Notes under the pieces: model-generated
Seen by the model: only the letters and a program-made list of their open reading frames with translations
Database searches by the model: none
What the model was told of the DNA's origin: nothing
Position numbers and translations under genes: made by a program
From: Ashinkailepas kermadecensis
Taxonomy: Eukaryota > Arthropoda > Thecostraca > Neolepadidae
Direction of reading: 5' to 3'
Assembly (NCBI GenBank): GCA_034440615.1
Contig: JAOTOM010004796.1
Span: 315,001 to 379,000 of the forward strand
Length of the DNA: 64,000 bases
In this document: in pieces, positions 1 through 14,945 of the stretch
Position numbering within the stretch: the stretch's first letter is position 1
How the letters are laid out: each line of letters starts with the position of its first letter

Positions 1-330
1 CTTTGCTTTACAGAGGAAAAGCATATCATTACTGATTAGTATGTTTTGTATACAGTCTAAACTACAAATTACTGAAGCTCCTAAGATGGCAAGTGGAGAA
101 GGTTTAGATAAAGATACCTGTATGGAAGAATATTGGAATGTAGAGCTGGTGCTGATTTGGTCTGCTTACTTTGCTTTTCTTTGCCATCCACCTTGCCATG
201 CCAGAATTTGCTGTGCCATTTCCAATTATATAGACCAGAAAAAAAACGGCAACTCTAATATGCACACAGATTACAGCACAATGATGGCACTTTTCTTTGT
301 ATAGGTATCATCCAGATACTTTGCATAGGA
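1..330. other. AT-rich sequence, no gene seen
   Basis: I see no recognisable domain, RNA gene or transposon end. The 87-codon open frame here has no family resemblance I know, and its composition matches AT-rich non-coding DNA. Confidence 0.5.
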
Positions 331-805
331 TATATCTAGGATAGATGGTATATTTCCACTCTGGCCAGGATATGGGTCTTCAGCATCCAAATCCAGTGTG
401 AAAAGAATACATGTATATTATGCTGAATTTCAAATAAAGTAATTGTACCAGAATTTTGGTGCACTGTACAATTATTCCGCGACATGCACAGATGTGTAGA
501 GTTTGGCTTGAAAAATATGCTTTGTTCAGGCATATTTTGTGCCCAAGTTACTTATCCAGACATCTTGAATAGTATATATCTAGAATAGATGGTATTTTTC
601 CACTCTGGCCAGGATATGGCTAGGATATGGGACTCCAGCATACCAATACAGTGTGAAAAGAATACATGCATGTTATACTGGACTTCAAACTGAAATAATT
701 GTGCCAGAATTATGGTGCACTGTATAATCATGGCACAAGTACACATGTGTTGAGTTATGCTTGAAAGTAATGCTTGGTTGAAGCATAATTTGTGCTAAGT
801 ATCCC
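331..805. repeat. 244-bp tandem duplication
   Basis: Two diverged copies of the same sequence lie head to tail. Both open with tatatctag and continue with ccactctggccaggatatgg, at 331 and 575, so the period is 244 bp. Both copies also share gtgtgaaaagaatacatg and ggtgcactgta. No coding potential is evident, and the similar short reverse-strand open frames are by-products of the duplication. Confidence 0.75.
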
Positions 806-1876
806 TGGATATGTACCATTATTTCTTTTTTTCTGGAACTATGTTAGATATGTGTAGAGTAATATGTATTCTCAAGTTGCTTCAACATGGGCAACAACTT
901 AAAACCAGTAAAGTTTGGTTAAATGCATTTCCCTTCAATAAAACTGTCATGAGCTGTAGCATATCTGTTCATGTGTTGTAAGTTTGGTGCTGTGTGTCAA
1001 ACTTCTGATGGAATTCTTCAGTTTCAAGGCAAGGAGGGTTCGACATGGTTGAATTTGTTATTTAATGTTGCATTTCGAGAGCAAAATGTTTAACATTCCA
1101 TTCCAAAATTGTAATTTGTATTTCTGAACCATTAACTCCTTTCTGTATTTTCCAGTTAGCTTAGGCATGTCAATCAAACAGGAAGAAGTTTGCAGTCATT
1201 TGCAAACATCTCAAATATTTTGGTGAAAAGGTCCCACATATTATAATCCCATATATTCCAGATAATTCCCCATGGAGGATAATTTTCTGGATGACAAACA
1301 TCCAGTACAGGAACATTCTTTCAACCCTGGTTGGACAGAGTACATGTCAGCAGTCAGCAGGCTGGATTTGTGCTTTGTAATCCTGGATGTGGAGAGGAAA
1401 TGTTTGGGTGTAATTGAATATGGAGAGGATATTTGTATTCCAGCTATGGCATCAGAATCTCGGCTTGTACTTTCCGGTAAATCTTGAGCATATCACAGAG
1501 CAGTTCATTGTCAAGAACCATTATTGACCTACAAGTGAGAAAAATTAAGAAGAATTCCTCAAGAGGATGATGCTCTGGATGCACCAAATCCAGGATTAGC
1601 CAATTTTTCCAACTCCGGCAGTCACTGATCTGGTTGTATATGTAACCCCACCCTTTCTGATTACTATCGATCGCATATTCTGCTATGCTCAACTGAGTGG
1701 GGTGATGCCAGGGTGCAAGATTTGGCTTGTGGGTGCAGTATATTGATATATTATGGCCAGCCAAACATTTTAATTCAAATTAGCATTTTTCGCGTTGATC
1801 TCAGTTAACCCCACTATCACCTATTATTATATTCCCTGCATGCATTGCGTTTTGTGTGAACCCATTTCTCTTTTAG
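806..1876. other. AT-rich intergenic sequence
   Basis: No gene, RNA or repeat that I recognise. Short open frames on both strands near 1272-1764 show neither codon bias nor motifs. The last bases form a good acceptor-like pyrimidine tract (cccatttctcttttag) directly before the GC-rich open frame that follows. Confidence 0.45.
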
Positions 1877-2402
1877 CAAGGTAAGCGGGATATCGGCCTT
1901 TATGTCGGTCCTGACTCCGCACTGCAAGAGCCGAACTAAAAGCATGGATTCGCGCGGCTGCTTCAAGGATAGCAACAAGAAGTTGTACAAGATGGACAAC
2001 ATCCGCATAGTCAGTGACCTGCGCGTCATCAAGGCTTCGCCGACCGAGAGTGTCGTCGGCGCTGTACTGGCGGCTGCGTCTCGCCTGCATATTAGCGGGT
2101 TGATTTCCAACACCGTGCCACCAGAGTCCGTCCGCGCCGCTTACCACGTCCTGAAGAAACTGCCGTGCTCGCAGTGCAAGTCTCGGCACTGGTGGTACAT
2201 CTGTGGCTTATCTACATCGGTTTGGCACACATCGCGTGCTGACCACCAAAACGTCTCACATCAGTTGATCGTTCGGCGGAACGCCCCTGACGTGGCACGC
2301 AGACTGTATCACAGAATGAGTGCTGCAAAGAAACCCTTGCTTGAACAATTGAACAACTTTATACTTGCGAGCATGGGGGAGGGGGGAGGGGCGATGGAAT
2401 GA
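1877..2402 (+). CDS. possible terminal exon of an unrecognised gene
   Basis: An abrupt GC-rich island follows a pyrimidine tract ending in AG at 1876. One forward frame stays open from there through an ATG at 1902 to the stop at 2400-2402, about 175 codons if read from the acceptor. Up to about 2200 the frame has the strong G/C third-position bias expected of coding DNA (many CTG, GTC, AAG, CGC codons). A small Cys pair motif (CSQC) lies in the middle, and the C-terminal part is less convincing. I do not recognise the family. It could be the last exon of a host gene or a piece of an unfamiliar transposon. The opposite strand is also open over part of this stretch, so strand assignment rests mainly on codon bias and the acceptor. 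Confidence 0.35.
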
Positions 2403-2469
2403 ACTGTGATTTCCCGCTACAAGTCGTCGAGGCACCTTTAGAGTTTAGCATATCTTACGTCTGTAGAGA

Positions 2470-3048
2470 TGTGGCAAAGTGGTAGCTACTTGTGATACTT
2501 GTGATGACTATTTGAGGCGTTCGCTGCCGCAGCTGTGAGGCGACTACTGCCACGGCTGTGAGGTGGCCACTGCTACGGCTGTGAAGCGGCCGTTATTATG
2601 TTTGTGAGGCGGCCACTGCCACGGCTGTGAGACGATGGCTGTCATAGCTGTGAGGCGGCCACTGCCACGACTGTGAGGCGGTCACTTACCACACCTGTGA
2701 GAGGGCCGCTGCCATGGCTGTGAGGCGGCTGCTGTCATGACTGTCAGGCGGCCACTTCCGCACCTGTGGGGCGGCCGCTGTCATGACTGTGAGGCGGCCA
2801 CTGTCATGATTGTAAGGTGGCCGCTGCTCTGGCTGTGAGGTGGCCGTTGTCAGGGCTGTGAGGAAGCCGCTGCCGCAACTGTGAGGCGGCCACTGCCACG
2901 GCTATGAGGCGGCCACTGCTGCGACTGTGAGGCGGCCATGGTCAGGGCTGTGAGGCGGCCGCTGCCGCACCCGTGAGGCGGTCACTGTGATGGCTGTGAG
3001 GCTGCCGATGCCGCGGCTGTGAGGCCGCCACTGCCGCGGCTAAAACTG
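2470..3048. repeat. degenerate minisatellite, about 22-25 bp unit
   Basis: About two dozen imperfect copies of a unit resembling ggctgtgaggcggccactgc run head to tail, varying in length and base. GC-rich and tandem, with no consistent open frame. Confidence 0.85.
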
Positions 3049-3710
3049 ATCGGCAATGGTGTGAAATGTTATCTTAGTTATGCCCAATTTTGCATTGTCT
3101 AGAAAATTATTTTTTGATAGGACGCTATTTAGAAGTGCACCACTGAAATTCATATAGATCAGAATTCCATCCATATCAGCGCATTTTCATGTTTCTTCCA
3201 CAAAATATATCCAGCTGTAAAATGTGCTTAAGAAGATATTAAAGGAAAAGGCTTATGCCTACTCGTTCTGTTACTACCGTCTAAGTGTAGAAGTACTGTA
3301 CCTATCAGTAATTCATAATTTTTCGTTGTTTTATATGTGATGTAAGATGACAGCTAATGGGAATTCTAAATAATCATCTGGACTAGAAATGTAATCCATT
3401 ATATACACGGTAGAAGATTGCGAGTAATTGATGCCCGATTGCCGAAGATCGCTTGGGATTTTTCACCTTTATGTGCCGAACTCAGGATTGTGTCATTCTT
3501 CGCTATCTTCTAGGGAATTCTGTTCATCCTCCACTGTCTCCGAGCGACATTCAGGAGTTCCTATGGGAAGGGCGACACTCCTTTTGGTGCGCAAAAATTT
3601 ACTCAGGGCGCCGAGCGACACCTATTTCTGATGAAACAATCGAAGAAAGCATGGAAGGCCGTCAGATCTGCAAAAAGTGGGTAATCATAAAATATCATGT
3701 TTCGGAAATT
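3049..3710. other. unique-looking sequence, no gene seen
   Basis: No motif or domain was recognised. Forward open frames at 3428-3902 overlap the 3' end of the reverse-strand LINE and look like shadows. Confidence 0.45.
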
Positions 3711-4771
3711 TCATGTTATCCAATCCCGAGGGACAACCGCCCCTTTCACCACCCAACCCCATCCCCCTCCCCATTGGACCCGTACCTGATTGGCGACCAA
3801 TTTCCCAGAATTGTATCTCGTCGGCGACCACCGAAAGGCTTTTTTGAGCCCTGCGTGGAAGTGGGACAGCTGGCGAACGATTCGCACAGGCGTAGCCAAT
3901 GAGAATGCAGTTATCAAGAAAGGCAAGTCAATTCTGTCATGGTACACATTGCAGATGAACATGAGATCGTGATGCACTCTGCGTGCCTTCAACGTAATCA
4001 TTTTAAAACGATGCAGCAAGTTTGCATTCGGCAGCGAGTGGAAAACAGCTCGTGAAGGAGACTGAACGTTCAGCCACATCAAGAATTTGCGCTGAACTAT
4101 CTCAACTCGCTCCGTGTGAACGTTGGCTGCTCCTGCCCAAGTAATGCTGCAGTACTCGAGCACTGGCCGGACGTGAGCGTAGTACGACGCCTGCACACAC
4201 GGCTGGTGGAAATATCCTCCAATTTGTACTTTTTGAAGCACCGAATGAAGAAACCGAGTGCCGTTTTTTGTTTCACGATGCTGTCGATGTGAAGGCCAGA
4301 CGGTAATGTATGATCTGATATGACACCCAAGTCCCGAATGGTATTCACATGCTCGAGGGCAGTGTTTTCAATGACACAGTTAGTTCCAATTGGAAATTTC
4401 ATCAAGGTAATTCGACATGATTTGCACTTGCCGGGGTTTCAATTTAGCTTCCAATCATGAGACCATCTGCACAATTTATGTAAATCATCTTGTAAGAAGA
4501 CCGCATCGGCTGTGCCGGTGATTATGTGGTACAGCTTTATATCATCGGTGAACATCACACATGGAGAATGGATTTCATCAGGAAGATCGTTAATAAACAT
4601 CGAGAACAGTAGACGCGATAACAACCCGGCCTCCGGAGTACCGGAGCAAACCGCTGTCCAGTCTGAACACTTCCCATTCACAATCACTCGCGGCGGTCTG
4701 TTCTGTGGATAGGACGACAACCACCCAATTGCTGACTCAGCTATGTGAAATGATTTTTGGAGCTTGTGTAG

Positions 4772-4773
<2 letters not shown>
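3711..4773 (-). pseudogene. LINE reverse transcriptase, C-terminal half (broken)
   Basis: Three overlapping reverse-strand frames join to give the catalytic and thumb region of a LINE reverse transcriptase. At 4439-4773 are [20 protein letters not shown] (the usual GVPQGSILGPLLF motif) and MFTDDIK in place of FADD. At 4097-4405 is the NTIRDLGVISDHTLPSGLHI segment typical of the post-catalytic region. At 3711-4241 is RPVLEYCSITWAG, the family's C-terminal LEY-W motif. At least two frameshifts separate them, so it is not functional. Confidence 0.8.
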
Positions 4774-5389
<616 letters not shown>

Positions 5390-5392
<3 letters not shown>

Positions 5393-6038
5393 CGCTTTGA
5401 AATGCCGCGGTATAGTCGGTGTTGGTATAATCTGTTTGCGTGCCTGCAGAAATGGAGTACCATGCAGTGCTTAGAAGTGTTGCCGGATTGGGTGCACAGG
5501 GTCGCCGCGCGGCGAAACCGTGCTGTGCATCTGACATAACAGGGCCTCGTGACTCAACAGGCTTGTGTATATAACCTTTTCAAGAACCTATCCGAATAAT
5601 GGAATCAGTGACACTGCTGTGTAATTTGCCAGATTTATCACGCTACTTTTTTGTGAATTGGGACGACGTTCGCCCGTTTCCACCTTTCAGGGAAGGTAGG
5701 AAGGTATCTTGCAGCAGTGAAATGTTGCACAATTTGGTCAATGGGACCGCGAGCTCATCACAGCGTTTATCAATAATCCGTGCTCTAATGTCATCGGGCC
5801 TACACACCTTGGTTACAGGAATGTCATGCAGGATTGCTCGGACAGTGTCGACGCTGCACCGAATCCTTGCTAGTGGTGGCAAATCGTACACTGGTGCGTC
5901 TGGCATGCCTGCCACGTGGAGCTCTGTGAACGTTGTGGCAAACATACGGTTCGGAAGGTTGGCTCGCTCCCTGTCAGCGACAGCATTGCCATCATCGTCC
6001 ATAAATACTGACAAATTATTCTTCCCTCCTTTTTGCAC
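5390..6038 (-). pseudogene. LINE linker and N-terminal reverse transcriptase (broken)
   Basis: Reverse-strand frames 5643-6038 and 5390-5537 match the stretch between endonuclease and catalytic core in CR1/Jockey-like LINEs. They contain PDDIRARIIDKRCDELAVPL (normally the PGPDGIP...PLT region), TFLPSLKGGNGRTSSQFTKK (degenerate form of the P..WK..V.P..KK motif), then SDAQHGF, and finally [10 protein letters not shown], the motif A region, where the microsatellite begins. A frameshift separates the two pieces. Confidence 0.75.
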
Positions 6039-6284
6039 ACTTTAAGAACGACCAAGACCGCCTTAGGTTTGTTTTGAGCTCGTACGTTAGTCCAATTAAG
6101 TAATCGCTATGATTGGTGTTGGATATATTTGTCAAATTACTCGCTTATCATGGAAGACCGCAATAGTTTCCGCACATTTGTTGTGCTTCATTCTCCCACG
6201 TGCTGTTTCTTTCCTCCTCAATGTGTTTCTTAGGTCTCGGTTGAATCAGGGAGGAAACTTACGCTTAATGCAGATGGCAGGAAT

Positions 6285-7360
6285 CTAATCACTGATGGCT
6301 GCTTCTAAAAGACAATAAAATTGCGCAACTGCATCGTGTACCTCCATGTCGTTCAATATGGTCCAGGGCAGCAATTGCAAGGACCGTCTCGGGCCAGTTA
6401 AGTCGGCCTGCTTGAACTTTAAAGCGGTGGCCCTGGTGGCCAACGGGACGCAGCCCTGAACCGTCCACATGACCGTCACTACCTCATCGGGGTCGGGCTC
6501 GAAAGCGCTCTCGCGTACCGTGACATCGATATCGAGCTGAGTGGACAGAACGAGGTCTAGCGTACTCACACCATGCCTGGGGTGGTTCACATGTTGGCTC
6601 AATCCAGCCAGTGAGCAGAGACCGAGAGCGTGCGCTGTGAAGGTCGCACCACCCACTCTAGTCCTCCCAGAGTCCGATGGACTCACTTAATGTCAGGGAT
6701 GTGAAAACACCCGACAACGGTGAGACGGCGGCTCGGATGACGAATGATTGCCGCTTGTAGGGCCTCCATCGTCCGTTCCATAATTATCCCGTCCGGCGCC
6801 GGTTTGCAACAGCAGACGGCGATGATGAGGCCAAGTGTGGTTTTGGGCCCAATCATGAGCGTCTCGGTTAACTCTGCTTCCAGACCTAGTCTTCGAGTGG
6901 GGTGTAATTGCGCCCGGACAGCACAGGCCACGCCTCCACCGTGACCCGCTCTGTCCGTCTTGAACCAGACATGGTCTTTTAGGACGACCTGTAGCTCTGA
7001 GTCTACTGTCTATGTGCTCAGCCACGTCTCTGTCATATCGATGACGTCATACATCTCCAGCTCCGTTGAACGGAAGCGAAGCGTGTGCAGCTTGTTCCGG
7101 AGACTACGGACGTTCTGCGAGAAAATGGAGATGGGCTTGCCCCGCTGCTGACCCTCGGCTGGCCGCGCCGTCCGTGCGCCGTCCACTGGCCCTGGGCTCA
7201 GCTCAATGCCACCGGGCCGCATCATGCGATATACCTGAAACGTGGCCGTAGTGCCGGCGTAGTACGGCACCCGTCCGCTGTCATAGCGCCGGTCCCTGTG
7301 ATGTTGGCGACGACGCCAACCATCGGCTGTCGTTGTCCACAGGTGGCAGTGCTCGGCCAT
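6285..7360 (-). pseudogene. LINE AP-endonuclease domain (broken), with 2A-like relic
   Basis: Three overlapping reverse-strand frames (7010-7360, 6683-7025, 6285-6686) carry the exonuclease-endonuclease-phosphatase order of a LINE ORF2. SIFSQNVRSLRNKL and DMTETWLST are the first conserved blocks, VVGCFHIPDI replaces the usual GDFN box, and HVNHPRHGVSTLDLVL is the penultimate block. GDFN has become GCFH, so the active site is damaged. Before the endonuclease, at about 7189-7219, lies GGIELSPGP, which resembles a decayed 2A peptide. Confidence 0.75.
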
Positions 7361-8215
7361 CTCGGCGCCAGCCAGGAGCGCCAGTAGGCAGAGGACGCGA
7401 GCAACCGCCGTGGCGCTCTCTTACGTGGCGCTCTCTTACGTGGCGCTCTCTTACTTGCACCGCAACGCTGCTTCGGTCAGCGAAAAAGCCGACCGTCCCG
7501 GGAATCAAGCTTCGCCCTCAATGGTGAGAGCACTACGACTTGCCACACCACGACATCGACGGGCGTGCCCGTCTTCCTCACCCGATCACTCTGGTCGCGC
7601 GGAGTGGGGCGGAGCGAGCCACCCCGCCATTGCGATCACGGGCATACCCTGCACGAGACCAGCAGCGCAGCGCTCTGTCTGAAGATGACACTTAATATAA
7701 GGTGCGGCGAAATATTTTCAGACCCCGTAAAAAAACGCCTCAGTCAGGTTCCCGAACACACGGCCAATGCGCCAGACGCCAAATTCGTCCACACTTAACA
7801 TCAAGACAGGAGCGGTCCTCGGAACGTCAGATGTCGGCCGACGATATTGTCAGCAGAGGCCGCCAGCCGTATCCCAATGCCGTGCCAGCAGGTCACACGA
7901 GGCTGCCTATTTGCAATGCCCTGGGCGGAGCTCATTCACACCGGCCATGTGTTTTGTTTGCGCACTGGGACGCGCTTCTCATCCAGACTCTAATTACTGC
8001 TAGACAATGACAATGCTAGACAATGTTAATCGTCACGATGCAAGCATTGCATTGGGCACGCTACTTATCTGCCAACAAACACAGACGTGTCTCGAAATAA
8101 GCCCTTCAGTTGGATCCCTGACGGTGGCCAACATGCATGCTGCTGATGTCTTGAGCTGCATCCATGATGCAGCCCAAGTCACACATGGTTCAGACCAGTG
8201 TAGCAGTCGCTCTCC
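7361..8215. other. GC-rich sequence with three short tandem copies, no gene seen
   Basis: Three copies of gtggcgctctcttac lie at 7410-7456. Beyond that I see open frames on both strands but no recognisable domain. This may be the 5' untranslated part of the LINE on the reverse strand, which I cannot delimit. Confidence 0.4.
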
Positions 8216-8218
8216 CCT

Positions 8219-8336
8219 CCAACCACCACCGCCACCATCATCACCACCACCACCACCACCACCACCACTGCCGCCACTACCACCACAGCCACCACCACAA
8301 CCAACACCACCACCACCACCACAACAACAACACCCT
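8219..8336. repeat. (CCA)n/(CAC)n imperfect trinucleotide repeat
   Basis: About 118 bp of ccaccaccacc with interruptions. It gives apparent poly-Pro, poly-His and poly-Val frames depending on frame and strand, none of which I accept as a gene. Confidence 0.9.
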
Positions 8337-8339
8337 TGA

Positions 8340-9059
8340 GTGGAAATCTAGCAATGCTTTGTGGGTGTGGCCATTGCCCACCAGCTCCCCTCACCGGTAG
8401 CCATGGTAACCCGCTGATTCAACGGGCTTGATGATTGGCCGTGTGGTGACGTATGGCGCCGCTTGAAGTATAGGTGAGAATGTATGACGGCTAAGAAGAG
8501 AAATCACTTGCATGTGCTGGTCGAGTTACCCTGTTGGGAAATAAATTGCGAATTGGAGTTTCACTTTCAAAATGGAAATCGGCTTGAAGGAATTCGAATG
8601 CCGTACATCCTAAGAATGTTTGGTCGTCAGTTGTTCTTATTATTGAGGATGTATCGTGCATCCACACCTTGCAGAAGCCACCACTGGATTATGGCTAGCA
8701 GCCCGTCAGAGCCGAGAGGTTGCCCGTTCTGCACACCGGGGGGGGGGGGGGGGAGGGGGCGTTCAGGCAGGTGTGGTATCGTCGCCACTAGCCCGCTGTT
8801 GGTCCTCCTCTATCTCCAACCTATCTGCTCGCACGGGCTTACCGACCTCCTAGTGATGGTATCACTTGGTTTGCGTCCGCTCCTGCTACTGCTACTGCTA
8901 TTAGTCAACCCTGCTTCCTTCAGCGTTGCCAAGAGCACGGACACCTCCATGAACCACACCGAGGTTCACCGTCGCGGGGAGCACACGCCATTCCGTATGC
9001 AAATGCGTGCAGACAGCGAGAATTAGCACAGCATCCCGGCCGACCTCCGGGGCATAGCC
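8340..9059. other. no confident gene; G-run at 8741-8757
   Basis: A 180-codon forward frame at 8484-9026 includes a leucine-rich stretch near 8880-8905 produced by ctgctactg repeats, and no conserved domain. An uninterrupted run of about 14 G sits near 8741. I see nothing firm. Confidence 0.4.
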
Positions 9060-9095
9060 GTGCTCGTCAGCTATGCTAATCAGGCAGCCGGCACG

Positions 9096-9530
9096 CAACG
9101 TGCAGGCCCGCCAGGCACAGCTCCGACCCAACGTGCGGGCTCACCAGGCACAGCGCCGACCCAACGTGCGGGCCCGCCAGGCACAGCGCCGACCCAACGT
9201 GCGGGCTCAACAGGCACAGCGCCGACCCAACGTGCGGGCCCGCCAGGCACAGCGCCGACCCAACGTGCGGGCCGGCCAGGCACAGCGCCGACCCAACGTG
9301 CGGGCCGGCCAGGCACAGCGCCGACCCAACGTGCGGGCCGGCCAGGCACAGCGCCGACCCAACGTGCGGGCCCGCCAGGCACAGCGCCGACCCAACGTGC
9401 GGGCCGGCCAGGCACAGCTCCGACCCAACGTGCGGGCCCGCCAGGCACAGCGCCGACCCAACGTGCGGGCCGGCCAGGCACAGCGCCGACCCAACGTGCG
9501 GGCCCGCCAGGCACAGCGCCGACCGGCCAG
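9096..9530. repeat. 33-bp GC-rich minisatellite, about 13 copies
   Basis: Near-identical 33-bp units (core caacgtgcgggcccgccagg) run from 9096 to 9530. Most differences are at one position where cccgcc alternates with cggcc or tcacc. The unit length is a multiple of three and stop-free, so several frames on both strands are open. The forward frame starting at 9060 reads as an 11-residue repeat (TQRAGPPGTAP), collagen-like in look but lacking a strict Gly-X-Y period. Confidence 0.95.
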
Positions 9531-9535
9531 CTCAG

Positions 9536-9740
9536 CTGATGTAACACTGCTCTGACTCCACACTTCCTGCCGTCGGGTGAGGGTCGGAGACAGGCGGAGC
9601 TGTCTCCTGCCGCCGCCAGCTGATGTAGCACCGCTTTGACTCCACACCTCCTTCCGTCGGGCGAGGGTCGGAGACAGGCGGAGCGGTCTCCTACCGCCGC
9701 CAGCTGGTGTAGCACAGCTCTGTCCCCACACTCCCTTGCA
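9536..9740. repeat. 84-bp tandem duplication, 2.3 copies
   Basis: The sequence from gctctgactccacacttcct at 9549 recurs at about 9633 as gctttgactccacacctcct and begins a third time at about 9716. It directly follows the 33-bp minisatellite. Confidence 0.8.
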
Positions 9741-12815
<3,075 letters not shown>

Positions 12816-12817
<2 letters not shown>

Positions 12818-13330
12818 ACACTATCGATACCACTCTCCAAGACAAAGCTCATGCAACTGGGTTGAACTATTGTAAAATAAGCTGTGAAATTACCTCCAAG
12901 TTACATTGGTTTGCCAGTGACGTTTTCTCTGTATCTCTAACATGCATAGTTCGGAAGCTGATTTTCAGGCCTGCTTCCGATCCGAACTTGCCTACCCTGC
13001 CTCGAACTCCTTTTACTCTAATCAACATAACTAAATTTGCCTGAATTCATGTTACTCTTCGTGACTACGGTATGTAGAACTCTGATCACGGCTAGTTGAA
13101 GTGCATATTCAAAGATGGTTCTGAGGAAAGCCAGTTTAATTCCCGTCTTGGGCTCGTCATCAGTTCGCTTTCGGCGAGGTTAAAAGTGGCATCACATTCG
13201 CATTTGGATTATTTACACATAACGTGACCACCCCACCAGAACAGCTCCGAGGTACAAATGATATAAACACGACCGACGATGACACGATGCATGGGGTGAC
13301 GAAAAGGAAGAAGTTCAACACATGATTTGG
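12816..13330. other. no gene seen
   Basis: Unique-looking sequence without recognisable motifs. Confidence 0.4.
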
Positions 13331-13334
13331 GCAG

Positions 13335-13357
13335 AAAGAGAGGGAAAAAGAGAAAAG

Positions 13358-13390
<33 letters not shown>

Positions 13391-13424
13391 AAAAAAGAGA
13401 GAGAAAGAGAGAGAGGGAGAGACA

Positions 13425-13507
<83 letters not shown>

Positions 13508-13600
13508 TGGGAGAGGGAGAGGGAGAGAGTGTGAGAGAGAGAGAAATAAAGATGCAGAGAAAGAGAGAAAGAAAGGAGAAAAGGTGGCAGAGATAAAGAC
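13335..13600. repeat. imperfect (GA)n tract
   Basis: GA-rich purine tract with aaa, gaca and gata interruptions, the perfect core being 13440-13502. Confidence 0.95.
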
Positions 13601-13669
13601 CGGAGAAAGGACAATGACATCACGAGAAGAGAAGGAACGAAGTCTGCTGTGGAGATGCTGTTACTGTTG

Positions 13670-14047
13670 CTACCAAATTGAATTATGTGTACAAATATGC
13701 AGAGTTCGACTGTGAATATGGCCGTGATGACACGTCAAGAAGGCACTAATCACTTTTTCCAAAATGTTTATGCTCCCTGGGAACAGTGTACACCGGCCAA
13801 TATTTATGTTTTGCGTGGGATGCGTTTCTGTCTGAATAAATATTGCTTCTTTGATTTTCCATTGTCTTTGTCTGGTATCAATTGCTAATGCCTCGGTGTT
13901 GTCCCAGTCTATCGTATGTCCCACGTCAAAGATATGTTCAGTTGTACCCTCTAGCTGTGTAATCCAGTAGTTATGTCGCTGTGCCAAATGTTGCTTGTGT
14001 TTTTGAAGCCGGTTTTCCTGAAAACCATCTTTGACTACGCGCTTCAA
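13670..14047 (-). pseudogene. PLE GIY-YIG endonuclease, C-terminal fragment
   Basis: The reverse-strand frame reads RVVKDGFQENRLQKHKQHLA, then GTTEHIFDVGHTIDWDN, then RQWKIKEAIFIQTETHPTQN. This is the characteristic C-terminal order of Penelope-like element endonucleases: the EH...GH.IDW block, then the R.IKEAI.I block, then the N.D/G block. The GIY-YIG start itself and the reverse transcriptase are absent, so it is a truncated relic of about 125 codons. The IKEAI and DW motifs are family knowledge recalled, not searched. Confidence 0.75.
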
Positions 14048-14690
14048 CTAGCTGTAATCGTAAATAAACTTGCTTCTTCTAGTTCTTGAGAAACAATGCT
14101 GACACAAACTAGCTGTGCCTTTCGTTTTAACAATTTCCAGGGATGTCAGTCAAGGTCCGAATATTACACTAATATGACTTCTGATGGCCTCATTATCGGT
14201 CAATTCCAATTGAATGCAAGTGTCACGCTCGCAATGAACAGGGCTTTCTGGTGGTGCCTTGCATTTTATCCTGGCTTACGTAGGTTGGAAGTTAGTAGGT
14301 GGCCTTCAACAACTCCTTCTCCTCCCTCTCCTCGTCCCCCTCTCCTCGGCACGGTGAAGGTGGCTTCGCCGGCGGCCCGGCGAGAGTAAATATGTGATGA
14401 AAGAAAGAGGTTGGCGGTAGCATTTCTGCTCGCGTGCGGTTTCAACAGCGATTCGCAGAGCAATGAAGCATGTCAGGTTCTAATATTCCCACTCCAAGCC
14501 AGATCCTGTCGTCTTATCTAGAGATTTACCAACTTACATCAAAATATTTATCCTGAATTACTCTTAGAATCTGTTCAAAGAAAGGCATTTAAGGAGACAT
14601 TTCGGCGCACGAGCAGCTAACAATGAATTTGTATTGGGTGGTTCACGACCCACTTTTAACAATGGATCCCGCACCGCAGCTGGCATCAGT
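14048..14690. other. no gene seen
   Basis: No domain or repeat family was recognised. A pyrimidine-rich stretch lies at 14320-14345. Confidence 0.4.
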
Positions 14691-14697
14691 CCGAGCG

Positions 14698-14945
14698 ATA
14701 AATTGGTGACGACTTTGGCGGAAATTGGTGACGACTTTGGCGGTAAATTGGTGACGACTTTGGCGGTAAATTGGTGACGACTTTCGCGGTAAATTGGTGA
14801 CGACTTTGGCGGTAAATTGGTGACGACTTTGGCGGTAAATTGGTGTTACTTTGGCGGTAAATTGGTGACGACTTTGGCGGTAAATTGGTGACGACTTTGG
14901 CGGTAAATTGGTGACGACTTTGGCGGTAAATTGGTGACGACTTTG
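14698..14945. repeat. 22-23-bp minisatellite, about 11 copies
   Basis: Head-to-tail copies of aattggtgacgactttggcg with a 22- or 23-bp step and only a few substitutions (ttcgcgg near 14785, a shortened unit near 14840). There are no spacers, so this is a tandem array, not a CRISPR. Confidence 0.95.

Noticed and set aside
8164..8400. Histidine-rich and proline-rich frames
   Set aside because: Simple CCA trinucleotide repeat with no conserved flanking domain.
8484..9026. Leucine-rich segment that looks like a signal peptide
   Set aside because: The leucines come from a ctgctactg repeat, and the following sequence has no secreted-protein features.
14698..14945. Regular 22-23-bp repeats that could suggest a CRISPR array
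   Set aside because: There are no spacers between the units and the genome is clearly animal; it is a minisatellite.
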